The notes under the pieces: model-generated
The model's database searches: none
Seen by the model: only the letters and a program-made list of their open reading frames with translations
Told to the model about the DNA's origin: nothing
Part shown: piece after piece, positions 24,531-36,712 of the stretch
Layout: every line of letters begins with the position of its first letter
Position numbering within the stretch: the stretch's first letter is position 1
From: Dugong dugon
Taxonomy: Eukaryota > Chordata > Mammalia > Sirenia > Dugongidae
Reading direction: 5' to 3'
Assembly (NCBI GenBank): GCA_030035585.1
Contig: CM057472.1
Location: forward strand, 89,959,601-90,023,600
DNA length: 64,000 bases
Made by a program: the position numbers and the translations under genes

Positions 24531-24688
24531 AACCAAAACCGCTGCTGTTGAGTCGAATCCGACTCAGCGACCTTATAGGACAGAGCAGAACTGCCCCATG
24601 GAGTTTCCAAGGAGCGCCTGGTGGATTTGAACTGCCAACCTTTTGGTTAGCAACCGTAGCACTTAACCACTATGCCACCAGGGTTTCC
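24531..24688 (-). repeat. AfroSINE
   Basis: Near full length (gctgctgttgagtcgaatcc to tatgccaccagggtttcc). Same strand as STON2. Confidence 0.92.
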
Positions 24689-26713
24689 AAACAGAGGACT
24701 AGGTGTTCTCAATCACATGTGCTAAGGCACACGAGCAGAAATGTAAAAATTCCATAATCCTGCTTAGTTATGAAAAATATTACTCATGTACACATTTATT
24801 TCCTACATTTGACTGCCTACGTATCTCCTTCACTTTTAACTCTTTATTCATTTTACATAAATACAAGTCACAATATCCAAAGCAAGTCTCATTTACAAAG
24901 AGCATGGTTAAGAAATGGTGAAGACCGGGATTTGTAGGGAATTGGCACTTAGATACAGGTAATGTTCAGAAAACATTGTTAGAAACTTGGTAAGGATGCC
25001 ATGGCTAATTCTTATAAAGAGCTGTCACGGTTTAGATGGGACTTGGCAACGAATCGTTAGAGATGATTCGTTTAAGAGATAATATTTTTGTGGATTTAAT
25101 ATTTTTTGAGTTTTGTTTGAATTTCCTGTTAAATTCCATTCGTATACTTGAAATCAGACTTGACCTAAACTCTATCCTGGAATTAACTGATAAGCATCAG
25201 TCTTAGAAGAGTTAAAGTTATCCTTCCCAAATGGGAGAATTTCTAAAAGTAGGTTAGATGGTAGTGCTTCCTACTCAAATCAATTTAATACCCACAAGGT
25301 TTTTTTTTTTTTTAAGGTGTCATGTTATCCCGTGATTTCCTACCACTGAACTTATTATGAGACATAAATCGGCTCTGAAATCACGATTTCATCTCATGAA
25401 TTTTGACCTTACTATCTCAGATCTTCATCTTACTATAGTGACAAAATAAATACACAGTAACATTGGTCAGTGGTTAATGTTGAGGAAAACAAAGACCGAG
25501 CCCATCAAGACTGGCTGTGCACAATATCACGTGCTTTCTTCTACTCTCGGGCTCAGAGGTCTGTTTGACTTACTGGTATAAAACTGAATCAATAACTTGA
25601 CTACAGACTGCATCTGTGCTTTATTTCTGGGCACAAAGATGAGTTTCAATGTGAATACGGTATATTGTTGCTTAAATTCAGCAGCACATTAAGTGCTTAA
25701 GTGCTGACAGTTGGCAGTGGAGGCAGGAATACAAGGGAAGGAAAATTATTTAAGTCCCCTGGGAAATAAAAGACGTGTTTGCTTTAGTGTATTTGATAAG
25801 TAAAAGTGAAGTACTCTTAGTCTCAAACTCAGTATTCTTTCAGCAAACACTTACTGAGTACCTAATATTTTTCCTTTTATTTTATTAATACATATTTGCC
25901 TGGTCAGCAAAGATTTAGGTAGCTGAAACCTCTTATATTTCAAGCTTTGTAGTAGGTACTAGAAACAAAGAATAAGCTTGCCTTCATGCATCATGGAAAC
26001 TCATGGGAACATGAGTTTCTAGGGAAATAAACTACTGCCCCCACCCACTGGATTTGAATAGAAATTACTCTCATTTCTAAGAAACGTTCTAAATAAAAAA
26101 TGTTCACAAGGATTATGAAGCCTGCCAACAATGCAGGAAAACAGGGGGAGAAAAACAAATAGGAAAATAAAAAAACAAAAAAACTGTCCAGATAATATTT
26201 AATATAAAGGAAATGCAAAATTTTGATAAAAAATAACTAGTACTATGTTTACAAGAGGGGCAAAGAGGGTTTAATGGCCCCCCACAAAGTGCCTCATATT
26301 TTCTTGTTTGAAATATTATCATGAATACATTTCTTACCCTCTTTTAATATAAAGTCACAAAGCAAGCCACTACACTCAAAAGAAAGCACAGCTTTTGATG
26401 TCATGTAACATCTTATTCCACTTATGTTCCAATAGTTAACACTATATATTGGTAAAGCAAATTCACGTTTAATATTTTCACATTATTGGTAACACAGACA
26501 AGTGACCACAAAAAAAGCCAAGTCCAAGATGGCAAACTTAGGATCTGCACATCAAAAAAAGAAGTTGCCCACCTGTGTTTTTTAACGTAGAAAAACACAA
26601 GGTCTAAGAATATACAGTATTATATTCCCCAACCCCTAACTGCTACCTATAATTGGTTTCCTTAAAAAAAAAAAAAACAGGGAAAACAAATTTGATGAAT
26701 CAGAGTGGTTTCT

Positions 26714-26819
26714 TCTTCTTCTTCTTTTTTTTTTTTAATAACAATTTGGTTGCTCAGTGTAGACAGCATGGAAGAGATTTTTCCACCCCTTGGTCTAAAA
26801 AAAAAAAAAAAAAAAAATT
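26714..26819. repeat. Low-complexity CTT/T tract and A tract
   Basis: A cttcttctt run passing into poly-T and, ~60 bp later, a run of more than 20 A. The open frame across it (26653-26877) is an artefact of these tracts. Confidence 0.85.
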
Positions 26820-27129
26820 CCAGGTGGAAGTACTAAGGCAATGGGGATTAACCAAAGAAAAAATTAAGACCAAATAAGCAATACATATGTAATGCTAGCA
26901 GGTGAGGCAGAAATCTGAGAGGTTCCAACTTTGGGGGATGAAGGAAGGTGCTGAAATCTTCAAAATCCCGCTAACTCTTCAATGCACTCAGAGGACTCTT
27001 CAGTATCTTTAGTACAAAAGGGGGAGGGGTATGCCTTGGAGTCCTCATGTGACAAAAACCTCTAGGGGACCACACTGTATTTCAGAGAGAATGGAAAACC
27101 ACTTATTGAGAAAAAGGCAACTAGAGTTA

Positions 27130-27705
27130 GAGAATCCTATTACTTTTCAGACTAAATCTATATGTAGAAGGGATCCTGGTATAGTCATTTAGTCCAAATC
27201 GTATGCAAAAATCCCTTTCATAGCATCCAGGATAGACGGCCATTTTAATCTGTTTTTTTTCCTGCATTTGCGGAAACAGGACATTAAACTAATTGAATGC
27301 GTTCCCCTTTAGAACATCCCTTATCATTAGAAAATTCTTTTCTTGTATTGAAGCAAACATCTGTCATCTGTAAATGTCCTCTCTTTATTCTATTTTTGCC
27401 CTTTGAAGCTACAAAGAATAAATCTAATTCCTCTTCTATCTAGCTCAATGGAAATTTAGAGGCAGCTATCGTATGATTCCCTCCTTGTCCCTTCCCACTA
27501 TACCTTCTGTTCTTCAGGAGAATTATTCCCGTTCACTGTAGGGTCACACTCTTCACAACCCAGTCACTTGCCTCTGGACACATTCAATTTACTAACGTCT
27601 CTCTTAAAATGTGCTTCCCAAAATCGAACCCAGATGTGGACGGACCAAAGCAGAGTCCAGGGCTCCCTGGATTTCTATTAACAGTGGTTGAATGCATTAG
27701 CTTTT
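27130..27705 (-). repeat. CR1/L3-type LINE fossil
   Basis: On the plus strand the reverse-complement phrases run in order: tcatttagtccaaa, aattcttttcttgtattgaa, aatctaattcctcttctatc, tgcctctggacacattcaat, ttaaaatgtgcttcccaaaa, gatgtggacggaccaaagca. This order matches CR1-clade 3' ends. Confidence 0.65.
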
Positions 27706-30232
27706 TGAATACCATAATATACTCCTGACTCAAAATTGAACTCACACTTCCATTTAAAAAAAAATTTCTACATATTAACAGCTGTTAAATCAAGTCTTCC
27801 CAATACTCTTCCCATCAACACACACACCATAAAGCACACACACACACTCCACTGTGTACTTACAGGGTTGCATTTTAAAAACCCAGTACATAGGGTTTCT
27901 CATTCATACCTGTTCTATTTCATCCTTTTAGTTTCAGTCCTATGTTCAGATATTTCAAAAAAGCGTAGTGATCTGTATATCCTAGAGCCAGCGCATAGTT
28001 AAAATTCAACAGATGCTCACGAATAAATGAATCCCAGATTTGTAAGCCAACAAACTGGGGATCTTGTCCAGTTCTGTCATCTACAAATTTGGCAAGCAGG
28101 CTTTCTGTCTCCACACTCTATACAGCACAGGCAGATAGAAGGTGCCTCTAAACTGTTAGCTGCGCATCTCCTTTGAGATGGCCTATGTAGTTCCTTTGTG
28201 TGGGGGGCGGGGGTGAGAAAACACCAAGGTACAAAAAAGCAGCAGGGTACAGTCTGTGAGCAGAACAGACGAAGGGAAAAAAGCTTTAGTGTCTCAGACT
28301 CTTGCAATCAGGGTTTAATGTTCCCAGCACTAAAAATACGGCTTTTCCCCATTTCTAGCCTAGAGTCTTCCACCTTTTAGACCTCTTACAACACTGTGAT
28401 TATCAAATTCTGAATTTGGGAGGAAAGCTCATTAAAACTTACTTTTAAAACCACTTTTGAAATGAACATTTCTGCCTCAATTTCCTGTAAAGTTGGAGTT
28501 AAAGAGACACGTAACTGTCTATTGGCTAAGAGGTATAAAAAGATCTCCCAAAAGCCCCCAAATGCCTGAGGTATAATATGTAAATATTCATTTTTTTCAG
28601 GAATCATAAATGGCCTGTATTTTTCAGTGTGAATTTGGAAATTCACTGAACTGAATATAATCTTATAATTAATGTCCCTTTTCCCCAGAATGAAGAAAAA
28701 TAAGCTCAGTGTTGCTTTCCCTTTAACAGCTGCTCGTCTGCAAAAGTACCCTATTGAACCTTTGTTTTTATTGTCTATTGTGACTCAGGGTGGCAAACCC
28801 TGGAACTGAACCTCAGAAAGACGGCAAACGTGTTTCAATCTAGACAATCTAGAACCAAGAGAGAAGATGTCTGGAAAACTTCTGTTGCATAGTGTTTACA
28901 TTTAAAGAATGAAGACATCTACAAAAGGACTAGGTGACTAAAAGAGGAATTTGTTTTGCATCTTTTTTGAACCTTTTCTAGAGGGAGTGACAAAGGTGGA
29001 TTCTTAGTGAATTAACTTCTCAAGACTGCGTTGTCCAGAAACTCACGCAAGTGACAATGAACATCAGAAAGAAATCATGCCAAACACTGATGTGGAAAAA
29101 GTTCTTCTCCTGACTCTAATAGTCACAACGAGCCACACACCAGTGCTGTGAGATAAGCAGGGACGAGACAAAGAGGCTTAAATATACAACAAGCTCCAAA
29201 AGTCAGGTGAGTCACTAGCTTCAGGCTTGATCAGAGCCAACCAGCCTTTCCAAGGCAACCACCTCAGGGTTTCCTGTGAAGATACAAGCACCTGCAAACA
29301 GGAAGGTCTGATACACTGTCCCCAACATGGAGTAGCCATGTAGGTACTGACTTGAACTTCAGCTATGCAGGAAGAGATCTTGCCATTACTCCTGGGTCAG
29401 GGTCCCCTGCAGCAGGGCTTTGTCACTGGACCCCACACTCCCTGGGATTTTCCATCTCGTCTCCTTCAAAGTCTGGCTTCAAACTCTTTTTTTGCTCTAT
29501 TTCCACCTGTTAAGAACAGAAGTTGGAGTATAATACTAGAAAGAAGAAAAAAGCATGCAAGCAAATCCATAAACCAAAAGAGAATACCTTACTAGTTTCT
29601 TTGAAATTCCTTGTAACTTTATTAATGTTTTGGGCTTTAGATACATTGGAGCTACTGACCCTGAGTATATCATGACTCTGTCTTTGCACATGCTTGGTCT
29701 GGAATTCTCTCCCCCTTATCAACCACCTGGAAAACTCTCATTCCTTGCCTTGCATGGTCCCTCTAAGGTCACCTCTTTGATGAAGCTGCTCTTGACTCAC
29801 TAGGTGCTTTTCCCTGTGAATATATCCACTGTAGCTTGTACACTTGTCTGGCTTCACTCTAACATAAGCTTTGCAAGGCCAGGGGCAGTATCTGTTCACT
29901 ACTGTATCCCAGTAATGTAGGCATGCAGTAGGCAATTCTGACAAAAGTTTATCAAATGAATGAATTCCTTTGTCATTGTTTACAACTCTCTAACACATTA
30001 CACCTCTTTAAAAAGTCTTCAAATTGAGAAGTATTTGGAGTGTTTACAGTTCTACCTATATCTTCTACAAAATACTGCATCTGTAATTATGAAGGGATTA
30101 ATAAATTAATCTTGCCTTGAAAGCAACACCTCAACTAAAGCTTATGATAAAACAGGCAGGGAATCCTTGAGGGACTTCATAATTAAGGCTGCTACTCTCA
30201 ACACCACCTTGGATATCTCTGATGCTTGATTA

Positions 30233-30435
30233 AAACCAGTTGCTGTTGAGTCAATTCTGGCCCGTGGAGAACCCATGTGTGTCAGAGTTGAACTGTGTCC
30301 ATAAGGTTGTCCATGGCTGATTTTTCAGAAGTAGATCGCCAGGCCTTTCTTCTGAGATGCCTGTGGGTGGACTCAAACCTCCAACCTTCCAGTTAGCAGC
30401 TGAGCAGTTAACCATTTGCACCACCCCAGGCCTCC
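30233..30435 (-). repeat. AfroSINE, 'gtagatcgccaggc' subtype
   Basis: accagttgctgttgagtcaa ... gtagatcgccaggcctttct ... ccaccccaggcctcc. Flanks carry tgatgcttga on both sides. It lies ~580 bp after the STON2 stop codon, in sense with the gene. Confidence 0.92.
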
Positions 30436-31013
30436 ATGATGCTTGACTCAGCAACAATTAAAGATACGGAACAGCTGACTAGGGTCACATTTGAGGGAAG
30501 TGCTATTTTCTTCCTGACCACAAGATGGAGTATTTGCTCTTTTTTATAGTTAAATGTTTGCGATTACACAACTAAGGAAGCATTTAGAGGAAAAATGAAT
30601 CACCATATAAATCTAAGGGTGTTATTATGAATATAAAATTATTAACCCACTTTGAAAATTTCTTCTTCAAGAACCTCCTTTTCCCTCTTGGCACTTAATC
30701 TCCTCCTATCGAATTTCTAACTTCTCAGGATATAATCACTTCCTATTTACATCAGAAAACTCCAAGTTTGTTTACACCTCACAGCCTTCATCCCCTTACG
30801 ATTACAGAAACCAGCGTGGCTTTTGCGTTTTGTCCTGTTATAGCCCAGTGACCAGGTCATATGTGTCCTAACTGTATTTAAATCTCCTCCATCCACTCCT
30901 GTAGCTGAAATGTATGTTTTGGGTTAGTTAACCTTTTCCCGACATTCTCCTCCACTTCCAAGTTCACTACTCTGCATTAATATTACAAGTGAATAATAAT
31001 AATATTAATCCCT

Positions 31014-31423
31014 TTACTCTTTTGGTCTTTCTTTGTTCATGAGGGCAGAAAGACTTTTTCTTGCAGACTCATGCACAGCTATGCATGGTGAACATCCTCT
31101 AGGGCAGTAAGAGAGTATCTGACATCCACAGGAAGCATTCCTAAGAGGGATAAAAGGGGGGAGAGTAGTGAGGTGAACAAATGCATTTGGGAACATTAGC
31201 CAGAACCCTCTCGAGGCTACCTTGTAGCTGTAGTGTGCGGAATAATTGACCCACTTCCGGACGTCAGTCTTGTCTTCCACGGAGATGGATCTTACGGCCG
31301 CTTTGGAGGCAGAGGTTGTGGGCATGCTAAACTCCACATTTACATGACTGGCAAATCTAGAAGGCACTTCCCGGTCAGAGCCAAGTTCAAGGTGGCAGAA
31401 GAAACAGTGTGGGTGACCAGAAG
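31014..31423 (-). CDS. STON2: STON2 terminal coding exon (end of mu-homology domain and C-tail)
   Basis: The acceptor is a pyrimidine-rich run ending ttcgtag. The leftover G of the preceding exon plus CT gives Ala, so the join reads NS-A-SGHPHCFFCHLELG, exactly as expected for stonin-2. The exon contributes 136 residues and stops at TAA (31016-31014). The first ~70 residues finish the mu-homology domain (...DKTDVRKWVNYSAHYSYK). The following tail matches human in spirit through WLMFPNAFVHLTTLP. After a run of six C, the frame departs from the human-type LLFLLAML tail and runs on for about 45 residues. A weak donor-like AAG|GTAGCC at 31221/31220 could allow alternative splicing. The exon identity is firm; the exact C-terminus is uncertain. 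Confidence 0.93.
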
Positions 31424-31506
31424 CTACGAAAGAAAAAAAGAGAATCAAAAGACGAGGTTCTTTAGGGAGGAACTGGAAGAGAGAGACTAGAGGGGCCGCC
31501 TGAGTG

Positions 31507-31720
31507 AAAACCAACCAACCAGTCGCTGTCCAGACAATTCTGCCTCCCGGCGACCCCATGTGCGTCAGAGTAGAACGGTGCTCCAGAGGGTTTTCAACGG
31601 CTGATTTTTCTGAAGTAGGTCACCATACTTTTCTCCTGAGGTGTCTGTAGGTGGACTTGAACCTCCCACCTTTTGATTAGCAGCCAAGTACATTAACTGT
31701 TGCACCACCTAGGGCCTCCT
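31507..31720 (-). repeat. AfroSINE close to a STON2 splice acceptor
   Basis: accaaccaaccagtcgctgt ... ctgaagtaggtcaccatact ... caccacctagggcctcc. In sense with STON2; its 3' end lies only 84 bp upstream of the terminal exon. Confidence 0.88.
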
Positions 31721-32120
31721 CAAAAATAAAGAAGGCCTGAAAACTGCCGGCATGCTGGGCAGCCACCCGTCTTTCAGAGTGTCCAATGCCAAGCAGAGGG
31801 TTTACCTCAGTCAGAAGCTAAGCTCTGTGTGCCTTCTACCCTTTGATGTAATACTATCTGATTACAGTAGCCTGGTATCTTAGCAATAAAACCCATGGCC
31901 TGGGAAACTGAGTCATTTTGTCTGCTCAGCTCACAGTGATAATTGAGCACAACACAAATACTAAGCAATAGGGGCTGGAGACTGGGAGAAAGGAATAAAA
32001 GGGACTGGCACTTAGCACCTAATAAAACATTAATGACATATGTCACTAAAAAGCACGAAGGACAAAAACAATTAGAATTTTCAAGCACGAATACCTTAGT
32101 ATTACTAGCTCTTATACTTG

Positions 32121-32280
32121 CCTGGAGCCCTGGTGATGCAGTGATTAAGAGCTTGGCTGCTAACCAAAAAGGTCAGTAGTTCAAATCCATCAGCCACTCC
32201 TTGGAAACCCTATGGGGCAGTTCTACTCTGTCTTATAGGGTTGCTATGAGTCGGAATCGACTTGATGGCAATGGGTTTTA
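32121..32280 (+). repeat. AfroSINE, low divergence
   Basis: ggagccctggtgatgcagtg to gacttgatggcaatgggttt, flanked by perfect ttatacttg repeats (32112-32120 and 32278-32286). Confidence 0.95.
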
Positions 32281-32484
32281 TACTTGTCCATGCAATCACC
32301 TTTACCAGAGAACTTTCTTCTTATGTATGGTTTTGAATTACTTTCTAGTGTCTTTTCTCTTCCATCTGCTAAACTAATGATCTGAGAGAATCTTTAAACT
32401 TTAAACCAAAAATATCCCGAGGTCTTCTTAAAACCAAATAAGAGTTTAGCTTAACTAGTAAAGAATGTCTGCTTTATGTTAATG

Positions 32485-32640
32485 GGGAAGGAATAATTTG
32501 GAAACGGAGGGTGAGAATGGGTGCACAACTTGAAGAATATAATAAACATCACTGAATTGTACATGTAGAAATTGCTGAATTCGTGTATGTTCTGCTGCGT
32601 ATATTCTCAACAACAACAAAATAAAAGAAATGATAAACAA
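32485..32640 (+). repeat. L1-type 3' end module
   Basis: ggaataatttggaaacggag, catcactgaattgtacatgt, ttctcaacaacaacaaaata: same module as 4468-4690 and 60290-60420. Confidence 0.55.
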
Positions 32641-32811
32641 AGCAAAACCATCAATGACAGCCTCCTGGAACAAAACCATTGATTTCCTTTGAAAGATTAC
32701 CTGAATTTTCTTAATAGCATTTCATATTTTAACAACTATTTTTTGGCATGTTTGTGTGAGTGAATGGTATACATAAATAACAAAAACCTTATAAACGGCA
32801 CATATGTGTTA

Positions 32812-33030
32812 GGGAAGCGTGTGGTACACTGGACAGAACAGTGGCCTAGCAGTCAGAACAGCTGGGTTTGATGTCCAGCTCTCCTGCTACGTAGCAGAGG
32901 TTCCACAGCCAGATCCCTCGTTCTCCTCGGGCCTCGATTCCCCATTAGTTAAAATGGAGAGAAGAGGCAGAGGGTAGGAAAGGATGGGCTGGATGCCCTT
33001 TGTGGCTCTATAGTTCTATAAATCTATGAC
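32812..33030 (+). repeat. MIR-family SINE (diverged)
   Basis: Features in MIR order: gtacactggacagaacagtg, gctgggtttgatgtccagct, ctcgattccccattagttaa, aatggagag. Confidence 0.5.
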
Positions 33031-33164
33031 TAATTCCACTGTTCTTGGACTGCAAACTTAAGGTCTGAATTTCATTTGAAGATTGTTATTAGATTTTTCA
33101 GGAGAAAGTTAGAGTTAATTCCATGACTATAATCATGGAGGCATCATCATCAGACCTAGCAGGA

Positions 33165-33370
33165 AACACTTGTTGAGTGCCCTGTGCCAGGTACTGTGCT
33201 AAATGCTTTACACAGATTCTTTCACTGAATCTTCCTAACAGTCCTTTGAGGTTACAGTCCTATCTTCATTCTACAGGTAAGGAAACTAAGGCTTAGAGGG
33301 AGGGAATCTGAACTGCCCAAGGCCACAGCTAGAAAGTGGCAGAGCAAGCTGACTTCAGAGTGTTCTGAAT
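33165..33370 (-). repeat. MIR
   Basis: cttgttgagtgccctgtgcc, aggtactgtgctaaatgctt, taaggaaactaaggcttaga, gcccaaggccacagctagaa: antisense MIR in order. Confidence 0.85.
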
Positions 33371-33869
33371 GACTTTGTCTAAATCATAACCTCATGGTCC
33401 CCAAGACCAGGTTTGCAGGGTGACAGCGTGGAGAGGAAGCAAGCAGTAGAAACCCCTACTAGCAACTAGCTGTGGAGAAACAACATGAAATGACCATGAA
33501 TTGGTTTTGACTTAATTACATAACCGAAACAGCCTCTCAGTTTTCCTAGTGCCTCAAATAAATAATTCCCATTGTCTTTATTGGTCTGGGAGGGACTTTT
33601 TAATCTTAGAAAATGAAGACATACACACCCACTCTCCAAGGAAAACGTTATAGAATGAAGTATTTGTTTTGCTCTACTTCACAAATTTAATGTATTTCAA
33701 TAGTTATTTCTAACAGTAATACTTTAGAAATTGACTAAAATTGTTTCTACTGGTTTTTAGGAAAGGAACTTAAATAAGACACATATTAAGAATAAAAATT
33801 ATATTATTTAAAAATGAATCCATATGATATTTAATAAAACTAATTTACTGTGTATCACAGATATTACTT

Positions 33870-34290
33870 ATATAATTATCATTTATTAAGCACTTACTAC
33901 ATGCCAAGGAGCCCTGGTGGCATAGTGCTTAAAGTGCTTGACTGCTAACAGAAAATGTTGGTGGTTTGAAACCATCAGTGGCTCCGCAGGAGAAAGATGT
34001 GGCAGTCTGCTTCCGTAGAGATTTACAGCCTTGGAAACCCTTTGGGGTTGCTATGAGTTGGAACTGACTCAATGGCAGCGGGTTATTACATGCCAGGTAC
34101 TATGCTAAACACTTACAAACGTTATCTACTTTCATTTTTATTGAGCTATGCATTAATAACCCTATTTTTAGATGAAGAAAATGAGGGTTCTGTAAAAGGG
34201 TTTAAGTAAATTGCTTGAGGTCACATGGCCATTAAGCGGTAGAGATGGGAATAAAACTCAGATGAGGCTCTGACTCCTAATTCTGTTCTA
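33870..34290 (-). repeat. MIR split by an AfroSINE
   Basis: cattattaagcacttac-type sequence before 33906 and aggtactatgctaaacactt through gaggtcacatggccattaag after 34090 are the two halves of one antisense MIR. Confidence 0.85.
33907..34083 (+). repeat. AfroSINE nested in a MIR
   Basis: ggagccctggtggcatagtg to actcaatggcagcgggt. The MIR phrase tacatgcca is duplicated on either side. Confidence 0.93.
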
Positions 34291-34569
34291 AACTCTTCTC
34301 ACTATATTGCAACAGAATTAGATCACTTCCAAGCATACAGGGGAAAAAAAAGTCTCTTAATTCAATGGCAACTTAAACAATAGTTCAATTAATTTTAATT
34401 GTACCATTGTTGGAATATTGAGAAAGCATTACTTTCTACAAAACTCACCTCCTCCTTTCATCCCACCAATGTGTACTGACAGCAAACTCTGTGAAAGCAA
34501 CATTCTCTTCTAGATATCTAGTTCAACTACTAGATGTGGAGGGCTGCTGGACAGATAAAAAAAAAAACC

Positions 34570-34730
34570 AAAAAAACAAACTCATTGCCATCGACCTGAT
34601 TCTGACTCAGTTACCCTACAGGACAGAGTAGAACTGCCCCACAGGGTTTCCAAGGAGCGGGTGGTGGATTCGAACTGCCCATCTCTCGGTTAGCAGCCTG
34701 AGCTCTTAACCACTGCACCACCATGGCTCC
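34570..34730 (-). repeat. AfroSINE
   Basis: ctcattgccatcgacctgat to ccaccatggctcc, next to an A-rich stretch; ggacagata / ggatagata flanks. Confidence 0.92.
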
Positions 34731-34984
34731 GGTGGATAGATAGGGAGGTTCAATTTTGAAAGCTGGTATAGTTTAATTCATGACAATGAAATAAATAAGC
34801 CCACAAATTATGTCATCTTCCTTGATGAAGGTGAAAAAAATTAACATCGAAATTCAGATTTCTGTTTTCCATAAAAGGCGAAACATATTGAGATTGTTTT
34901 CTCCTCACTTGGTCTATCAAAGATTGGAATTGCAGCAAAGAAAGCTACTTATGCAGGTCAGAATGTTTTGTTTCCTGGCAGAGG

Positions 34985-35335
34985 AGCTGGGGAAGCAGCA
35001 ATGCAGTGGGGTGCTATCTCAGATTCAGAAAAACTGAGAGCATAGCGTGGGAAACGCCCTTGCTGAACACAGAGAAGGGAGCTATGCATGTGCAACGCTG
35101 GGCTGGGCCCTGCCAGCAGGCGCCATGTTGCGATTCAAGGTGGCTACTTGGTGTCTTGGCTGGGGTTGGGACAACTCTGCTGTGGATGTAGGTTTGGGAT
35201 GCTGGCAAAGCCAGGAGTACTGACCCGCTGGCCCGTGCCGCCTGCGGTCTAAGTGCACTGCCCCTGGGGATTGGGTTTGCAGGGCCACTTTGGGCGGAAA
35301 TAGGTGTGGAGAGGTTCAGGCCAGCTTCCTTCACT
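34985..35335. other. GC- and CpG-rich patch in the last STON2 intron
   Basis: About ten CpGs in ~300 bp (gcaggcgccatgttgcgatt, gacccgctggcccgtgccgc) within otherwise AT-rich intron. Not recognised; it could be an unfamiliar repeat 5' end, an LTR piece or a regulatory element. Confidence 0.4.
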
Positions 35336-36349
35336 GTCTATAGGTTATGAGGATTATGGAAGATAACCTGTAAAAGCACCTTCTCCCTTCTCACGGCTGT
35401 CTGAAGACAAAGAGAGAAGAGCTCAGAAAAGGGACTTTCACTAATAAATAAATCATAATTAATCTCTGGTTTCAAGAGTGGATAATTGGATGGGGAAGGC
35501 AGGAACTGGGCTCACTGAACATCAGCAATGGGTGAGGACTTGGAATCTGACTGGAATTCAGATCCTGTATACCTCGAGAGTTTCCAGAAAAGGGTGTTAT
35601 CAATTTCCTGAACTAATACTGAAATATACCATTAGCCAAAAGTAGTACAAGAGCATTCCCTCCCCCCTTTTTATTGCTTCACTACTAAAAATATTATATA
35701 ACCATGAGCAGTAATGGGGGTAGGGGTTTAAGTGAAATCTTTCACAAATAAGGAAAATATGTAAGAAATATAAACTGCATTTACTTGGCCTTGAAACTAC
35801 TGAAATCACTGGAAAGCATTAAAGAAAGGGTTTGCTCAAGAGTTGTTATTTTTCTCCCTGTCCCATACTCATTTCCCCTTTCTTCTGGTAACAGCTGCTT
35901 TTTTTTCCTTTGGGAACTAATCTTCCCCAGCACTGCATGTCATCTTGGTGGTCATGTCAGTCTAAGTGCCCTTCCCTTCCCTCGACTCTTGAGCCAAGTG
36001 GCCCAAGGACAGAAAATGGTTTGTGATGATTTATCCCAATGGCTGCCCCCTGAGGAGGCATCCATTACTTTCTGCTACCTATTTTCTCAGAACTATTCTT
36101 GTGCTATCCTTTCTTAAGCCTTGTTCAACCTTTCCTTAAGTTCTGTGAGCTACCCAAGTCCTTCCAACAATTCCCACCCTCACCCCCTTTTTTGCTATAA
36201 TAGCCAGTTGGTCTTTGTTGCTTATAAGGAAAAACCCCTCATACAGTACTTTTAAATACTTAACAGAAAACACTTTGAAGCAACTGAGATACTGTGTGTG
36301 TACTTGTTTGAGAAAACTGCAAATCTCTACGCTTGTAAGAAAAAAAAAA

Positions 36350-36538
36350 CCCCCACTGCTGTCAAGTCTATCCCGAGTCACAGCAACCCTACAGGACAGA
36401 GTAGAGCTGCCACACAGGGTTTCCAAGGCTGTAATCTTTACAGAAGCAGACTGTCATCTCTCTCCCGTGGAGCTGCTAGTGGGTTCAAACTGCTGACCTT
36501 TCAGTTCGAGCAGCTAAGCGCTTTAACCACTGCGCCAC
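36350..36538 (-). repeat. AfroSINE
   Basis: cactgctgtcaagtctatcc ... gtaatctttacagaagcaga ... ccactgcgccacag. Confidence 0.9.
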
Positions 36539-36559
36539 AGTGAAAATTATTTCAAGTTG

Positions 36560-36712
36560 TGTCTGTTTGGTGTCATCTAATAGGAAGCAGCTGTGGCACA
36601 GCTGTGCGACTTCAGATGAGTCACATCACCTCCTGGGCCTCGCTTTTCTCATCTGTAAAATGAAGAGGTTTCACTAGGTTATCCCCAAGGTCCCTTCCAC
36701 CTTGAGAATCCA
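36560..36712 (+). repeat. MIR3-like SINE
   Basis: agatgagtcacatcacctcc, ttttctcatctgtaaaatga, aggtcccttccaccttgaga. Confidence 0.65.

Larger units (their letters stand above)
21790..31013 (-). other. STON2: Candidate long STON2 3' UTR
   Basis: This is the minus-strand sequence after the stop codon. It is poorer in recent SINEs than its surroundings: two AfroSINEs, a CR1/L3 fossil, an MIR-like piece and one RTE tail. It ends at a cluster of four AATAAA signals. No competing gene lies in it. The extent is inference; earlier AATAAA sites (for example near 25,615 and 24,842 on the plus strand as TTTATT) could end the transcript sooner. Confidence 0.4.

Noticed and set aside
31219-31221. Donor site ending the STON2 exon early (AAG|GTAGCC)
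   Set aside because: Only GTAG matches the donor consensus (no G at +5), and I see no plausible further coding exon downstream. Kept as a note, not a feature.
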